Source: Corallococcus caeni (GTDB taxonomy: Bacteria; Myxococcota; Myxococcia; Myxococcales; Myxococcaceae). Taken from it: 64,000 nucleotides of DNA. This document shows positions 9,116 to 17,424 of the stretch, piece by piece; the stretch's first letter is position 1, and every line of letters starts with the position of its first letter. The notes beneath the pieces were generated by a model. It was not told where the DNA came from and did not search any database. It was given only the letters and a program-made list of their open reading frames with translations. The position numbers and the translations under genes are program-made. The DNA lies in NCBI RefSeq assembly GCF_036245865.1, contig NZ_BTTW01000002.1, positions 186,001 through 250,000 on the forward strand, given 5' to 3'.

Positions 9116-10333
9116 TCACGAACCGCGAGCGTTCAAAAAATTGCGCGGCAGGTGCGTCACGGCCTTGTCGGAGAGAACAGCGGTGGGCGTCCCGTGACGC
9201 CGCGTCTGCCACACCAGCGCGATCAGCAGCGCGGAGTACGCCACCGCGAACGGCCGGAAGAGCAGCACGCGCCGGGCAAGCTCCGCTCCCAGCACCGCGT
9301 CCGACACGGCCATGCCGATGAGCGCCACCGCCGCCACGCACGCCTGCCCCAGGCGCGAGCGTCCCTCCAGCGCCGCGCGGATCACCGGCCACGCGAGCAG
9401 GTAGTTCGCGCGCCACGCCAATGGTGACAACAGCGTCACGCCCAGGCAGCAGAACGCGAGCAGCTCCACGGGCCCGGGCCGCGCCCACACCAGCGCCACG
9501 ACGAACAGCCCGAGCGCCACGGCCTGCGCCAGCGTCATCGCGCCGGCGGGAGGCAGCGACTCCGGAGGCAGCACCAGCGACAGCAGCAGCGTGGGCAGAC
9601 CCTGCGGGTTGTGACCCAGCGCCCACGGCGGCGTGGTGCGCGCCAGGGTCTCCGTCCAGTCACGCAGCTGTGACAGCGTGCCCGTCCACCCGTAGCGGCC
9701 CAGCGTGGGCAGCACCAGCAGGGCGCCAAAGAGGGCCGTGGTCCCCACGACGCGCCAGTGCCTGCGCGCCAGGAAGAACAACCCCAGCAGCGCGGCCGGG
9801 GGCTTGAGCAGGCATGCGACGGCGAACGCCGCGCCCGGACCCCACACGCGGCCCCGCTCCGCGCCCACCGCCGCGAGCACCAGCAGCCACAGCAGCACAG
9901 CGTCCACCTGGCCGTAGAAGATCTCGAAGGAGAACGCGGGCAGCAGCACCGCGGTGGCGAGCACCGGCGCCCACGCCCATGGCGTCGCCTCTCCAGCGGC
10001 AGGCACCGCGCGGCGCGTGAGCACGGACACGGCGCCCAGCGCGAGCACGGAGCCCAGGTTCCACAGCGCCACGGCCGCGCGCGGCGGCACGGCGGTGAAG
10101 GGCAGGAACAGGGGCGCGGTGACGGGCGCGTACTTGAACGGCATGGTGCCGTCCTCGGCGCGGTAGAGGTCCGTGCCCTCGCGGAAGCGCTCGGCGGCGG
10201 TGAGGTAGACGCGGAAGTCCGCGCCGCGCCGGGGATGCTGCCCCACCGCCACGGCCGCCACGGCGAGCACCCCCAGGAGCGCCCACTCCACCTTCAGGGA
10301 TGCGTGGCGGCGGGCGGGCTCAGCGGTGCTCAT
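9116..10333 (-). CDS. GT87-like (DUF2029) integral membrane glycosyltransferase
   Basis: A 405-residue protein with about ten hydrophobic segments. The DUF2029/GT87 pattern is visible: the early loop motif GADFRVYLTAAERFREGTD just after span one (the acidic residue is thought to be catalytic in this fold), then PFKYAPVTAPLFLP and FYGQVDAVLL. Members transfer mannose or other sugars from polyprenyl-phosphate donors at the membrane. The substrate here is unknown. It is transcribed leftward toward tonB, but the operator-like repeat between them suggests separate control. Confidence 0.78.
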   Translation of the reverse strand: MSTAEPARRHASLKVEWALLGVLAVAAVAVGQHPRRGADFRVYLTAAERFREGTDLYRAEDGTMPFKYAPVTAPLFLPFTAVPPRAAVALWNLGSVLALGAVSVLTRRAVPAAGEATPWAWAPVLATAVLLPAFSFEIFYGQVDAVLLWLLVLAAVGAERGRVWGPGAAFAVACLLKPPAALLGLFFLARRHWRVVGTTALFGALLVLPTLGRYGWTGTLSQLRDWTETLARTTPPWALGHNPQGLPTLLLSLVLPPESLPPAGAMTLAQAVALGLFVVALVWARPGPVELLAFCCLGVTLLSPLAWRANYLLAWPVIRAALEGRSRLGQACVAAVALIGMAVSDAVLGAELARRVLLFRPFAVAYSALLIALVWQTRRHGTPTAVLSDKAVTHLPRNFLNARGS

Positions 10334-10391
10334 TCACGAGTGGGGGCACGGTGGGGCGCGCACCATTCCACGCGGGGGCGCCCCGCCGCAA

Positions 10392-11783
10392 TCACAGGCC
10401 GTAGGCTTCCAGCAGCCGCAGCCACACCTCGCTCACGGTGGGGTACGACGGCACCGCGTGCCAGAGCGTGTCCAGCGTCACCTCGCCCGCGACGGCGATG
10501 GTGGCCGCGTGGATCATCTCCCCCACGCCGGGGCCCGTGAACGTGGCGCCCACGATGATCCGGCGCTGCTCGTCCACCACCAGCTTCGCGGTGCCCTTGA
10601 GGTCCTGGCCCATGACGGACGCGCCGGCCACGTTGCCCAGTTCGTACTGCACCGTCTTCACCGGCACGCCCGCCTTGCGCGCCTTCTCCTCGGTGAGCCC
10701 CACGCTGCCCACCTGCGGGTGCGTGAAGATGACCTGCGGCGTGGCCTTCGCGTCCGCCCACGCCTTCACGGGCTTGCCCAGGAGGACGTCACCCAACAGC
10801 CGCGCCTGGTACTTGCCCATGTGCGTGAGCAGGTTGCGGCCGTTCGCGTCTCCGCACGCGTACAGCCAGCCGCCGTCCACGCCCTTGGCGCGGAGCTGAT
10901 CATCCACCTCGATGGACGCGCCGGGCTTGAGCCCCACCGTGTCCAGGCCCAGGTCGTCCGTGCGCGCGGTGCGGCCCATGGCGACGAGCAGCGCGTCCGC
11001 GCGCAGCGTGTCCCCGCCAGTCAGCGTGATGGTGTACTCGCCCTGCGCGCCGGAGCGCTGCACCTTGGTGGCCTGCGTCTCCAGCAGCACGCGCACGCCG
11101 GAGTCGCGCAGCGCCTGGGCCACCTGCTCGCCCACGAAGGGCTCGAAGCGCTTCAGCACGCGGGGACCGCGCTGCACCAGCGTCACCTCCGAGCCCAGCT
11201 CGCGCCACGCCTGCGCCAGCTCCACCGCCTCCACGCCGCCGCCCAGCACCACCAGCCGGCCCGGCACCGCCTTCGCGCCGGTGCCCTCGCGGTTGTCCCA
11301 CGGCTTGGAGTCCTTCAGCCCCGCGATGTCCGGCAGGCGCGGCTTGCTGCCCGTGGCGACGACGACGGCCTGCTTCGCCTCCAGCTCGCGCACCTTGCCG
11401 TCCTTGCCGGTGACGGCCACCTTACGCGGGCCGGTGAGCCGGCCGTGGCCGCGCATGACGGTGAGCTTCGCGCCCTCCGCCCACTTCACCTGGGACTTGT
11501 CGTCGTAGCCGGACACCATCTGGTCGCGGTGCTTGAGCACGGCGTCCGCCTTGAGCGGGCCCTGGATGAGCTCGCGAACGCCGGGCGTGTGCTTCGCCAG
11601 CCACAGCGTCTCGCCAGGGTGCAAGAGCGCCTTGCTGGGCATGCAGGCCCAGTAGGAGCACTCGCCGCCCAGGAGCTCGTGCTCCACCAGCGCGACCTTC
11701 AAGCCACCCGCCGCCGCCCGCGCGCCCGCGTTCTCGCCCGCGGGCCCCGCCCCAATCACCACCACGTCGAAAGTCTCGGCCAT
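10392..11783 (-). CDS. FAD-dependent pyridine nucleotide-disulfide oxidoreductase (class I), dihydrolipoamide dehydrogenase-like
   Basis: A 463-residue flavoprotein, started at ATG 11783 with GGAGG six bases upstream. FAD-binding GAGPAG is at residues 11-16, the redox-active pair C42/C47 in ECSYWACMPSK, the NAD(P) site at LVVLGGGVEAVELA and the second FAD motif at YACGDANG. The dimerisation domain is complete. The C-terminal motif reads SYPTVSE: Tyr447 replaces the catalytic His of dihydrolipoamide dehydrogenase (HPTLSE), as in soluble transhydrogenase (NYPT). No 2-oxoacid dehydrogenase genes are adjacent, so it is probably not the complex E3 subunit. It could reduce another disulfide or a quinone. 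Confidence 0.85.
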   Translation of the reverse strand: MAETFDVVVIGAGPAGENAGARAAAGGLKVALVEHELLGGECSYWACMPSKALLHPGETLWLAKHTPGVRELIQGPLKADAVLKHRDQMVSGYDDKSQVKWAEGAKLTVMRGHGRLTGPRKVAVTGKDGKVRELEAKQAVVVATGSKPRLPDIAGLKDSKPWDNREGTGAKAVPGRLVVLGGGVEAVELAQAWRELGSEVTLVQRGPRVLKRFEPFVGEQVAQALRDSGVRVLLETQATKVQRSGAQGEYTITLTGGDTLRADALLVAMGRTARTDDLGLDTVGLKPGASIEVDDQLRAKGVDGGWLYACGDANGRNLLTHMGKYQARLLGDVLLGKPVKAWADAKATPQVIFTHPQVGSVGLTEEKARKAGVPVKTVQYELGNVAGASVMGQDLKGTAKLVVDEQRRIIVGATFTGPGVGEMIHAATIAVAGEVTLDTLWHAVPSYPTVSEVWLRLLEAYGL

Positions 11784-12214
11784 GAAGCCTCCCGCCCCCT
11801 GCTTGCATGGGGACGGTCGCCCCGCCAATCCGACCGGCGCCCCGCGTCGGATGGTGGATGGAGCGGCTGGTCACCAGAGGACAGCGCCGCCTGTCAGGGC
11901 CCGGGTGGCCCTCGCGTCAGGGCGCGGACGGATGCGTGTGTTCCCCCGCGTCCGGTGGACGGTCCGCGCCGTGGCGCGGCGGGAGGTGTGCCATGGGACG
12001 TGTCTCCAGGGTGGTCTCGGTTCGCTCCGCGGGGTCGCGCGTCTAGCGTCACCGGCGGCGTCCAGCTCCCGTCCGAAGCCAGCGCCCTCGTGAGCGCCGT
12101 CGCGGCCGTGGAGGACGCCTTCGCCGTGAGGTCCAGACGGCGTGTCCGCGCGGGTCACTCGCGTGCACACCCCGGCCGTGCTCCGGCACGGCCAGCAGGA
12201 ATCCGTCTTCGTTC
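11784..12214. other. Non-coding gap between divergent genes
   Basis: About 430 bases of GC-rich DNA between the leftward oxidoreductase and the rightward RbfA-like gene. Open frames here lack a ribosome-binding site and have shadow-like Arg/Pro/Ala-rich translations. I see no clear RNA gene or hairpin; it presumably holds the promoters of both neighbours. Confidence 0.5.
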
Positions 12215-12625
12215 ATGTCCTCTTCCAGGCATCGCCGTCCCCGCGCGTCCTCCCGACGCTCGGGCTCCTCGCTGTTCCATTCCGAAGCCCCGTCCGCGCG
12301 TCACCTGCGCGTCCAGTCCACCCTCTCCGAGGAGCTCTCGCTGCTGTTCCGTGGCGAGCTGTCCGACCCCCGGCTCGAAGGCGTCGCGCTGACGTCGTGC
12401 GAGCTGTCCCCCGAAGGCCGCATCGCGAGCCTCGGCTACACGCTGCCGCACGACGCGGACCCCACCGACGTGAAGGAGGCCCTCACCCGAGCGGAGGGCT
12501 ACCTGCGCTCGCAGCTCGCGCAGCACCTGAACCTCAAGCGCACCCCGCACCTGCGCTTCGTCCTCGTGGGCACCGCCCCGCGCACGGAGCCCGAAGCCGA
12601 GGACAAGGACGGAGGTGACGCATGA
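12215..12625 (+). CDS. RbfA-like ribosome-binding factor
   Basis: A 136-residue protein matching the RbfA fold: V..TLSEELSLLFRGELSDPRL, then TSCELSPEGRIASLGYTLP and the conserved end L.LKRTPHLRFVLV. RbfA binds the 30S subunit and assists maturation of 16S rRNA. The length is normal, with an Arg/Ser-rich N-terminal extension of about 28 residues. Canonical rbfA normally sits with infB and truB. Here it overlaps an rtcB gene by 4 bp (ATGA 12622-12625), so this may be a second paralogue working in RNA repair or ribosome rescue. The start lacks a strong ribosome-binding site. Confidence 0.8.
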   Translation: MSSSRHRRPRASSRRSGSSLFHSEAPSARHLRVQSTLSEELSLLFRGELSDPRLEGVALTSCELSPEGRIASLGYTLPHDADPTDVKEALTRAEGYLRSQLAQHLNLKRTPHLRFVLVGTAPRTEPEAEDKDGGDA

Positions 12626-13779
12626 TGCCCCGCGTCCTCGAAGTCCCACCGGGCGCGGTGCCCCTCCTCGCCTGGGCGCGCACGGTGCCCGCGGCGGCCC
12701 TGAAGCAGCTCCAGCAGCTCGCCGCGCAGCCCTACGTCACGGAGCACGTGGCGGTGATGCCGGACGTGCACCTCGCGTCGGGCGTGGCGGTGGGCACCGT
12801 CTTCGCCACGCAGGCCCATGTCGTCCCCGGCGCGCTGGGCAACGACCTGGGCTGCGGCGTGAGCGCGCACCGCTTCGCCTTCCCCGCCGCCTCGCTGTCA
12901 CGCGCGGACCTGGAGCGGCTCCTGTCCCAGCTCGCGCGGGTCATCCCGGTGGGGGACGCGGTGCACCGGGGACGGGGTCTGCCCCTGCCTCCCGGGCTCG
13001 AAGCCCCGCCGCTGTCCACCCAGAAGCTGGCCCATGCCTGGGAGCGGCTGGCGCCGCGTCACCTGGGCACGCTCGGGGGCGGCAACCACTTCCTGGAGCT
13101 GGACCGAGACGGGGCGGGGGACCTCTGGCTGCTCATCCACTCCGGTTCGCGGGGCGTGGGGGGCGCCGTGGGGGAACACCATCAGCGCGTGGCCCGGGCG
13201 CTGGGCCAGGGCACGCCGCCCGCGCTGCGCACGGACACCGAAGAGGGCCAGGCCTGCGTCCATGACCTGGACCTGGCGTGCCGCTTCGCCCGCGCCAACC
13301 GGGACGTGCTCGGAGCCCGGGCCCTCGCGGTGCTGGCGGACGTGCTGGGCGTGGCGCCGGACGCGGACAGCGCCGTGGACGTGCACCACAACCACGTCGC
13401 CTCCGAGCCACACTTTGGCCGCGCGCTCTGGGTCCACCGCAAGGGCGCGGTGGGGCTGGCCGCGGGGGCCCGGGGGCTCATCCCCGGCTCCATGGGCACG
13501 GCCTCCTACGTCGTCGAGGGACGCGCGGAGCCCCGCGCCTTCCGCTCCTGCTCGCACGGCGCGGGCCGCGTCCTCACCCGCACGGAGGCCCGCGCCCGCA
13601 TCCGCCCGGACGCGCTGGTCCACGCCCTGCGCCGCGTGGTGTTCGACCCGGGCCGGGCGCACGCCCTGGTGGAGGAGGCGCCCGCCGCCTACCGGGACCT
13701 CACCGAGGTGCTGGAGGACGAGGCGGACCTCGTGACGCCCCGCGTCCGGCTCACGCCCCTGGCCGTGCTCAAGGGCTGA
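12622..13779 (+). CDS. rtcB: RtcB-family RNA ligase (short, release-factor-H-associated type)
   Basis: GTP- and Mn2+-dependent RNA ligase that joins 2',3'-cyclic-phosphate or 3'-phosphate ends to 5'-OH ends. All active-site motifs are present: D75 and C78 in GNDLGCG, the metal His residues in GGGNHFLEL and LLIHSGSRG, HHNHVASE, the GSMGTASYVV loop, and the guanylylated His near residue 312 in SCSHGAGR. At 385 residues it is shorter than E. coli RtcB and resembles the RctB2 subfamily that usually accompanies release factor H. No such factor is adjacent; the partner is the RbfA-like gene that overlaps its start. Confidence 0.92.
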   Translation: MMPRVLEVPPGAVPLLAWARTVPAAALKQLQQLAAQPYVTEHVAVMPDVHLASGVAVGTVFATQAHVVPGALGNDLGCGVSAHRFAFPAASLSRADLERLLSQLARVIPVGDAVHRGRGLPLPPGLEAPPLSTQKLAHAWERLAPRHLGTLGGGNHFLELDRDGAGDLWLLIHSGSRGVGGAVGEHHQRVARALGQGTPPALRTDTEEGQACVHDLDLACRFARANRDVLGARALAVLADVLGVAPDADSAVDVHHNHVASEPHFGRALWVHRKGAVGLAAGARGLIPGSMGTASYVVEGRAEPRAFRSCSHGAGRVLTRTEARARIRPDALVHALRRVVFDPGRAHALVEEAPAAYRDLTEVLEDEADLVTPRVRLTPLAVLKG

Positions 13780-13937
13780 AGGCCTGGAGGGGGAGGGGGG
13801 CGCCTGTCGGGTGGATGACAGCCCGTCCGGGTGATCCACCCCCGCACTCCACGACCGGAGGGGCCCATCGTCAGAGTGGGTTCCCGCGCCCGTCAAAGTG
13901 CCGTAGTATCGGCCCACGAGTACGCGTGCGAACCTGC

Positions 13938-14011
13938 TGGGGCGTCGTCTAATGGCAGGACGTCAGACTTTGACTCTGATTATCAAGGTTCGAATCCTTG
14001 CGCCCCAGCCA
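13938..14011 (+). tRNA. tRNA-Gln (anticodon TTG)
   Basis: A complete cloverleaf: acceptor arms TGGGGCG and CGCCCCA, D-loop with TAATGGCAGG, anticodon stem TCAGA/TCTGA around loop CTTTGAC (anticodon TTG, reading CAA), and T-arm with GGTTCGAATCC. The discriminator is G and CCA is encoded. The gene stands alone between rtcB and the archaemetzincin-like gene. Confidence 0.97.
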
Positions 14012-14070
14012 CTCCGCTCCGGGGGGACGCGGTCCCCGTCGTCCGTCCGGAGGTAGAAGGCGGTGGGCTG

Positions 14071-14601
14071 ATGCCGCAGAAGACGCTCCTGCTGGTCACC
14101 GTGGGCAGTCCACCGTCCGCGCTCGTGAACGGCTTGCAGGATCCGCTGGCGACCCACCTGGGCGTCAGCACGGTCGTGAGCCGGATGGCGCTGTCGTCGC
14201 CGGCCTACGCCTTCAACAAGGACCGGAGCCAGTACCACTGCAACGCCATCATGCGCCGGCTGGGCACGGTGCTGGACGACGCGCCCCAGGACCTGGTGAT
14301 GGGCGTGACGGACGCGGACCTCTTCGAACCGGACTCGCCCTTCATCTTCGGCCAGGCGGACCGCGAGTCCAAGGTCGCGGTGATGAGCCTGTTCCGGCTG
14401 CGCCAGGGCGCGGAGGGTGAGACGCTCCGCCGCCGCGTGCAGGTGGAGGCGGTGCACCAGGCCGGGCACCTCATCGGCCTGTCGTACTGCGAGGACTCGC
14501 GCTGCGTGATGTTCTTCCCGCAGTCCCCGCAGGACATCGACCGCAAGTCGCTGGGCCCCTGCAACGTCTGCCGCAACGAACTGAACCGCCTCAACCGCTG
14601 A
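14071..14601 (+). CDS. Archaemetzincin-like protein with altered active site
   Basis: A 176-residue protein aligning with the archaemetzincin (peptidase M54) signature HExxHxxGxxHCx4CxM...CxxC. The zinc-knuckle Cys residues are all there: C140, C145, and C164/C167 in CNVC. But the catalytic segment reads HQAGHLIGLSYC: Q130 replaces the catalytic Glu and Y139 the third zinc His. Peptidase activity is therefore unlikely, although the Cys-bound zinc should remain. The ATG at 14071 follows the tRNA by 60 bases; the only purine-rich stretches (GGAGG, then AAGG) lie somewhat far upstream. It may act as a binding protein or regulator. Confidence 0.85.
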   Translation: MPQKTLLLVTVGSPPSALVNGLQDPLATHLGVSTVVSRMALSSPAYAFNKDRSQYHCNAIMRRLGTVLDDAPQDLVMGVTDADLFEPDSPFIFGQADRESKVAVMSLFRLRQGAEGETLRRRVQVEAVHQAGHLIGLSYCEDSRCVMFFPQSPQDIDRKSLGPCNVCRNELNRLNR

Positions 14602-14602
14602 A

Positions 14603-14630
14603 CACCCGTGCGCGCTCCCGGACACGGGTG
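14603..14630 (+). terminator. Hairpin after the archaemetzincin-like gene
   Basis: Arms CACCCGTG (14603-14610) and CACGGGTG (14623-14630) form an 8-bp stem with a 12-base loop directly after the stop codon. There is no T-run, so termination would be weak or factor-assisted. Confidence 0.4.
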
Positions 14631-14727
14631 CGCGTGAATGCCTCCGGATGCGTTGACGTCTTGTCCCGCGCGCCCTGTAGTGTTCGGGCGCGGTGTGAGT
14701 GACAGGGCCGGCACAGCGGGAGACAGG

Positions 14728-15693
14728 ATGATGGGCATGCGGCGATGGCTCGGGGGTGTGGTGGCGGTGGGGATGTTGGGGGCGTGCGAGCCCCTGGATG
14801 ACGCGGGCGGTGGCGGCACCATCGGCGACGTCCTCTTCGACCAGGGCTTCGCCTTCGTGCGCGACGACCGGAACGTCTACGTGGTGGACGACGACGGCGA
14901 CCCCAACAGCCCGCAGCGGCTGACGACGGGCGGCGGCGCGTACACGCCCTCCATCTCCAAGGACGGCAGCAGCATCGTGTTCGTGCAGCGCTCGGGCAGC
15001 ACGTCGTCCATCCAGACGGTGCCGACCTCCGGCGGCTCGGTGGCCACGCTCATCAGCAGCAACGACGCGGCGTGCGGCACGTGCACCAACTTCCGCGGGC
15101 CCACGTTCAGCCCGGACGGGCGCACCATCGTGTTCGCGTTCGACCGGGGCTCGGGGTCGGTCAGCTCGCTGGGGCGCATCGGGGTCAATGGCAGCGGCTT
15201 CACGGAGCTGACGCCGGGCACCACCATCTCCTACGGCTCGCCGTCCTTCTTCCCCAGCGGCAACACGGTGCTGGCGCCCGCGGGCAGCAACACGTTCCAG
15301 TACAACCAGCTCGCGTTCGTGCCGGTGGGCGGCGGCAGCCCCAGCTACGTGTCGCTGGGCAACGAGGTGCTGGCCATCGCGAACCGCGCGGTGGTGTCCC
15401 CGGACGGCCGGCAGGTGGCGCTGGACGGGCGGCTGTCGTCCGGCAGCACGCGCATCTTCGTGGGCAGCGTGACGGCCACGGGCATCAGCGGCTCCCTGCG
15501 GCGGCTGACGGACTACACGTCGAGCACCGTGCAGGAGAGCTTCCCCAGCTGGGCGGGCAGCACGCAGCTGGGCTTCCTCTTCAACGACTCCGGCGGTGAC
15601 CCCAGCATCTACCGCGCGCCGGTGTCCTCCACGGCCAGCTCCGTCACGCTCGCGGTGCCCGCCGCGAACGAGCCCTTCTACGGGCCCAACTAA
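14728..15693 (+). CDS. TolB-like beta-propeller lipoprotein
   Basis: A 321-residue predicted lipoprotein. The ATG at 14728 has GGGAG about five bases upstream; a hydrophobic segment ends in the lipobox MLGAC. The mature part contains repeated TolB/PD40 blades such as YTPSISKDGSSIVFVQ, GPTFSPDGRTIVFAF and VVSPDGRQVALDG, which fold as a beta-propeller. Such proteins are envelope scaffolds; no tol-pal genes are adjacent, so a specific role is not suggested. Its stop overlaps the stop of the convergent DUF3592 gene by 4 bases. Confidence 0.82.
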   Translation: MMGMRRWLGGVVAVGMLGACEPLDDAGGGGTIGDVLFDQGFAFVRDDRNVYVVDDDGDPNSPQRLTTGGGAYTPSISKDGSSIVFVQRSGSTSSIQTVPTSGGSVATLISSNDAACGTCTNFRGPTFSPDGRTIVFAFDRGSGSVSSLGRIGVNGSGFTELTPGTTISYGSPSFFPSGNTVLAPAGSNTFQYNQLAFVPVGGGSPSYVSLGNEVLAIANRAVVSPDGRQVALDGRLSSGSTRIFVGSVTATGISGSLRRLTDYTSSTVQESFPSWAGSTQLGFLFNDSGGDPSIYRAPVSSTASSVTLAVPAANEPFYGPN

Positions 15694-16232
15694 TACGCGC
15701 CTGCCTGCCGCTTCTCCCGGGTGGGGGGAGGCGGCTTCGCGCGCGGGGGCGGCTCGTCGTAGGTCCGGAGCCTGCCCGCGGGCGTGGGCCCGCGCGGCGC
15801 CGGGGACTTCTTCGAGGGTGCGTTCATCACCAGGATGATGGCCAGGGCCATGACGACCACCAGGCCGAGCACTCCGGTCAGGACGGTGAAGAGCCCGACC
15901 TCCGCGCCCACGCGCTGGTGCCGGTGGGGGTTGTCCGGCAGGTAGAGGAACTCCAGGGAGTCTCCCTCGGAGGCGCGCTGGGACAGCAACCCGTTGCGGT
16001 GCTCCGTGTACTCGCCGCGGATCTCCCCACCGTCCGGCAGGGGGAAGACGTACTCCACGATGCGGTGCCTCGCGTTCAGCCAGCTCCTGCGGACGTGGGT
16101 CACCTCACCCCGGGCGTGCAGTCCCTGCTCCCGCAGCTCCAGCGTGAGCTGATGCTGGAGCAGCAGCCGCACCAACGTCACGAGCGCGGCTCCCACGACG
16201 AGCACCCCCATCAGCATCGCGTTCATGGGCAT
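15690..16232 (-). CDS. DUF3592-type membrane protein
   Basis: A 180-residue protein with one hydrophobic span at each end (residues about 5-25 and 110-135). The middle soluble part has the DUF3592 pattern: ARGEVTHVRRSW, YVFPLPDGGEIRGEY, EGDSLEFLYLPDNP. The C-terminal tail is Pro/Arg-rich and probably cytoplasmic. The ATG at 16232 is used because it opens the first membrane span. It follows a related protein after only seven bases, so the two likely form a pair in the membrane. Function is unknown for the family. Confidence 0.72.
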   Translation of the reverse strand: MPMNAMLMGVLVVGAALVTLVRLLLQHQLTLELREQGLHARGEVTHVRRSWLNARHRIVEYVFPLPDGGEIRGEYTEHRNGLLSQRASEGDSLEFLYLPDNPHRHQRVGAEVGLFTVLTGVLGLVVVMALAIILVMNAPSKKSPAPRGPTPAGRLRTYDEPPPRAKPPPPTREKRQAGAY

Positions 16233-16239
16233 GGCGGCC

Positions 16240-16710
16240 TCAGGATGACGGGGGGAGGGAGGCGGAGGCAACCGGGGTCGCTTCGGGCACCGCCCTGCCG
16301 AACAGCGCCACGCTTCCAATGAGGGTGAGCAGCACGAGCACGACGCTGACGAAGAGGGCCAGCCCCAGCGACGTCACCCCCTGGCCCTCGGGGAAGCTGC
16401 GTCGCGGGTCGCTCTGGCCGTAGCGCACCTGGAGGCGGTCCCCCACGCGCAGCCGCCTCCACAGCTCCGGAGAGACGTTGCGCTGGTGCTCCCGCCGCGT
16501 GCCGTCCGGCGGCGTGAAGGCGTAATGCAGCACGTAGTCGCTGTCGTCCGGCGCCGCGAGGAACTCCTTCTTCACCACCGTGCCCTCCGCGTGCAGCCCC
16601 TCGCGCAGGATGCCCATGTCCCGCCGGTAGGAGCCCCAGGTCATCACCAGCATGGACAGGCCCACGACCACGAACGTCGCTCCCAGGACCCGCGCCGCGA
16701 AGAGGGCCAC
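16240..16710 (-). CDS. DUF3592-type membrane protein
   Basis: A 156-residue protein with the same plan as its downstream neighbour: hydrophobic span, soluble domain (EGTVVKKEF, HYAFTPPDGTRREHQ, VGDRLQVRYGQSDP), then a second span. The VRYxPxxP-like ending of the soluble part is the hallmark of DUF3592. It is first in a two-gene leftward operon and is probably a distant paralogue of the second gene. Its role is unknown. Confidence 0.75.
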   Translation of the reverse strand: MALFAARVLGATFVVVGLSMLVMTWGSYRRDMGILREGLHAEGTVVKKEFLAAPDDSDYVLHYAFTPPDGTRREHQRNVSPELWRRLRVGDRLQVRYGQSDPRRSFPEGQGVTSLGLALFVSVVLVLLTLIGSVALFGRAVPEATPVASASLPPSS

Positions 16711-16867
16711 GCCATGCCTCCTGCCTCCCCCTTAAGCGGGCACCCGGCGGCGCGAAACGGCAATGCCCTCCACGCCCCGGCCGTAGAGCCCAGGCGCGGG
16801 GCCCTGCCCTGGCATCGCGTCCGCCGAACCGCCATGCTCCCGCGCGTCCTTGCCGGAGGTCCGCACC

Positions 16868-17356
16868 GTGTCCCTGTTCGATGCCGTCGCCGCGGGTGAC
16901 CGCGCCGCCCTTTGCGCCCAGCTCGACGCGGGCGCGGACCCCAACCCCTTCGACGCCGAGGGGCGCACGCCGCTGATGATGGCCGCGCGCTCGGGCCAGG
17001 ACGACCTGGTGCAGGTGCTCCTGGAGGCCGGCGCGGACCCCACGCTGCCGGACTCCGTGGGTGAGACGCCCTTCGTCGCCGCCGCCGCCTACGGCCACCT
17101 CCGGGTCTGCGCGCTCCTGTCCTCCCACGCCACCGCCGACGAGAAGGACATGGCGCGCACGCTGCTCCGGAACCAGGGCATCGAAGAGATCCCCGCGCGC
17201 CCCTCGCGCGCGTCCGAGGTCGCGCCCGACGACTTCCGCCGCAAGCTCGCCTCCGCGGGCGCCTACGTCGCGGGCAAGCTGGGCGACGACGGCGCCACGA
17301 AACGCCTGGAGCGCGTGCTGCGCTCGGAGGGCAACGCGCCCAAGGGCCGCAAGTAG
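16868..17356 (+). CDS. Ankyrin-repeat protein
   Basis: A 162-residue cytoplasmic protein starting at GTG 16868, nine bases after GGAGG. At least two ankyrin repeats are clear (GAD.NPFDAEGRTPLMMAARSG and a following VQVLLEAGADPTLPDSVGETP). The C-terminal third is helical and basic (LASAGAYVAGKLGDDGATKRLERVL). Ankyrin repeats mediate protein binding, and the partner is unknown. It converges on the Fe-S oxidoreductase gene with a shared hairpin between them. Confidence 0.85.
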   Translation: MSLFDAVAAGDRAALCAQLDAGADPNPFDAEGRTPLMMAARSGQDDLVQVLLEAGADPTLPDSVGETPFVAAAAYGHLRVCALLSSHATADEKDMARTLLRNQGIEEIPARPSRASEVAPDDFRRKLASAGAYVAGKLGDDGATKRLERVLRSEGNAPKGRK

Positions 17357-17365
17357 CAAAAGCGA

Positions 17366-17405
17366 AGGGCCCGGCCGCTCCCGTTTCGGGGAGCCACCGG
17401 GCCCT
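17366..17405 (-). terminator. Intrinsic terminator between convergent genes
   Basis: Outer arms AGGGCCCGG (17366-17374) and CCGGGCCCT (17397-17405) plus an inner GCTCCC/GGGAGC pairing form a long hairpin. On the minus strand it is followed by a T-rich stretch (TTCGCTTTT), so it mainly ends the Fe-S oxidoreductase gene, but it can also insulate the ankyrin gene. Confidence 0.8.
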
Positions 17406-17424
17406 CGTTACATCCAGAGCCGCG

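Noticed and set aside
11807-12170. Short open frames in the gap before the RbfA-like gene
   Set aside because: No ribosome-binding sites, Arg/Pro-rich translations, and overlapping frames on both strands.
14041-14070. tRNA gene at 13938-14011 as an attachment site for an integrated element
   Set aside because: No integrase and no second copy of the tRNA 3' end was noticed nearby, and the flanking genes look resident.
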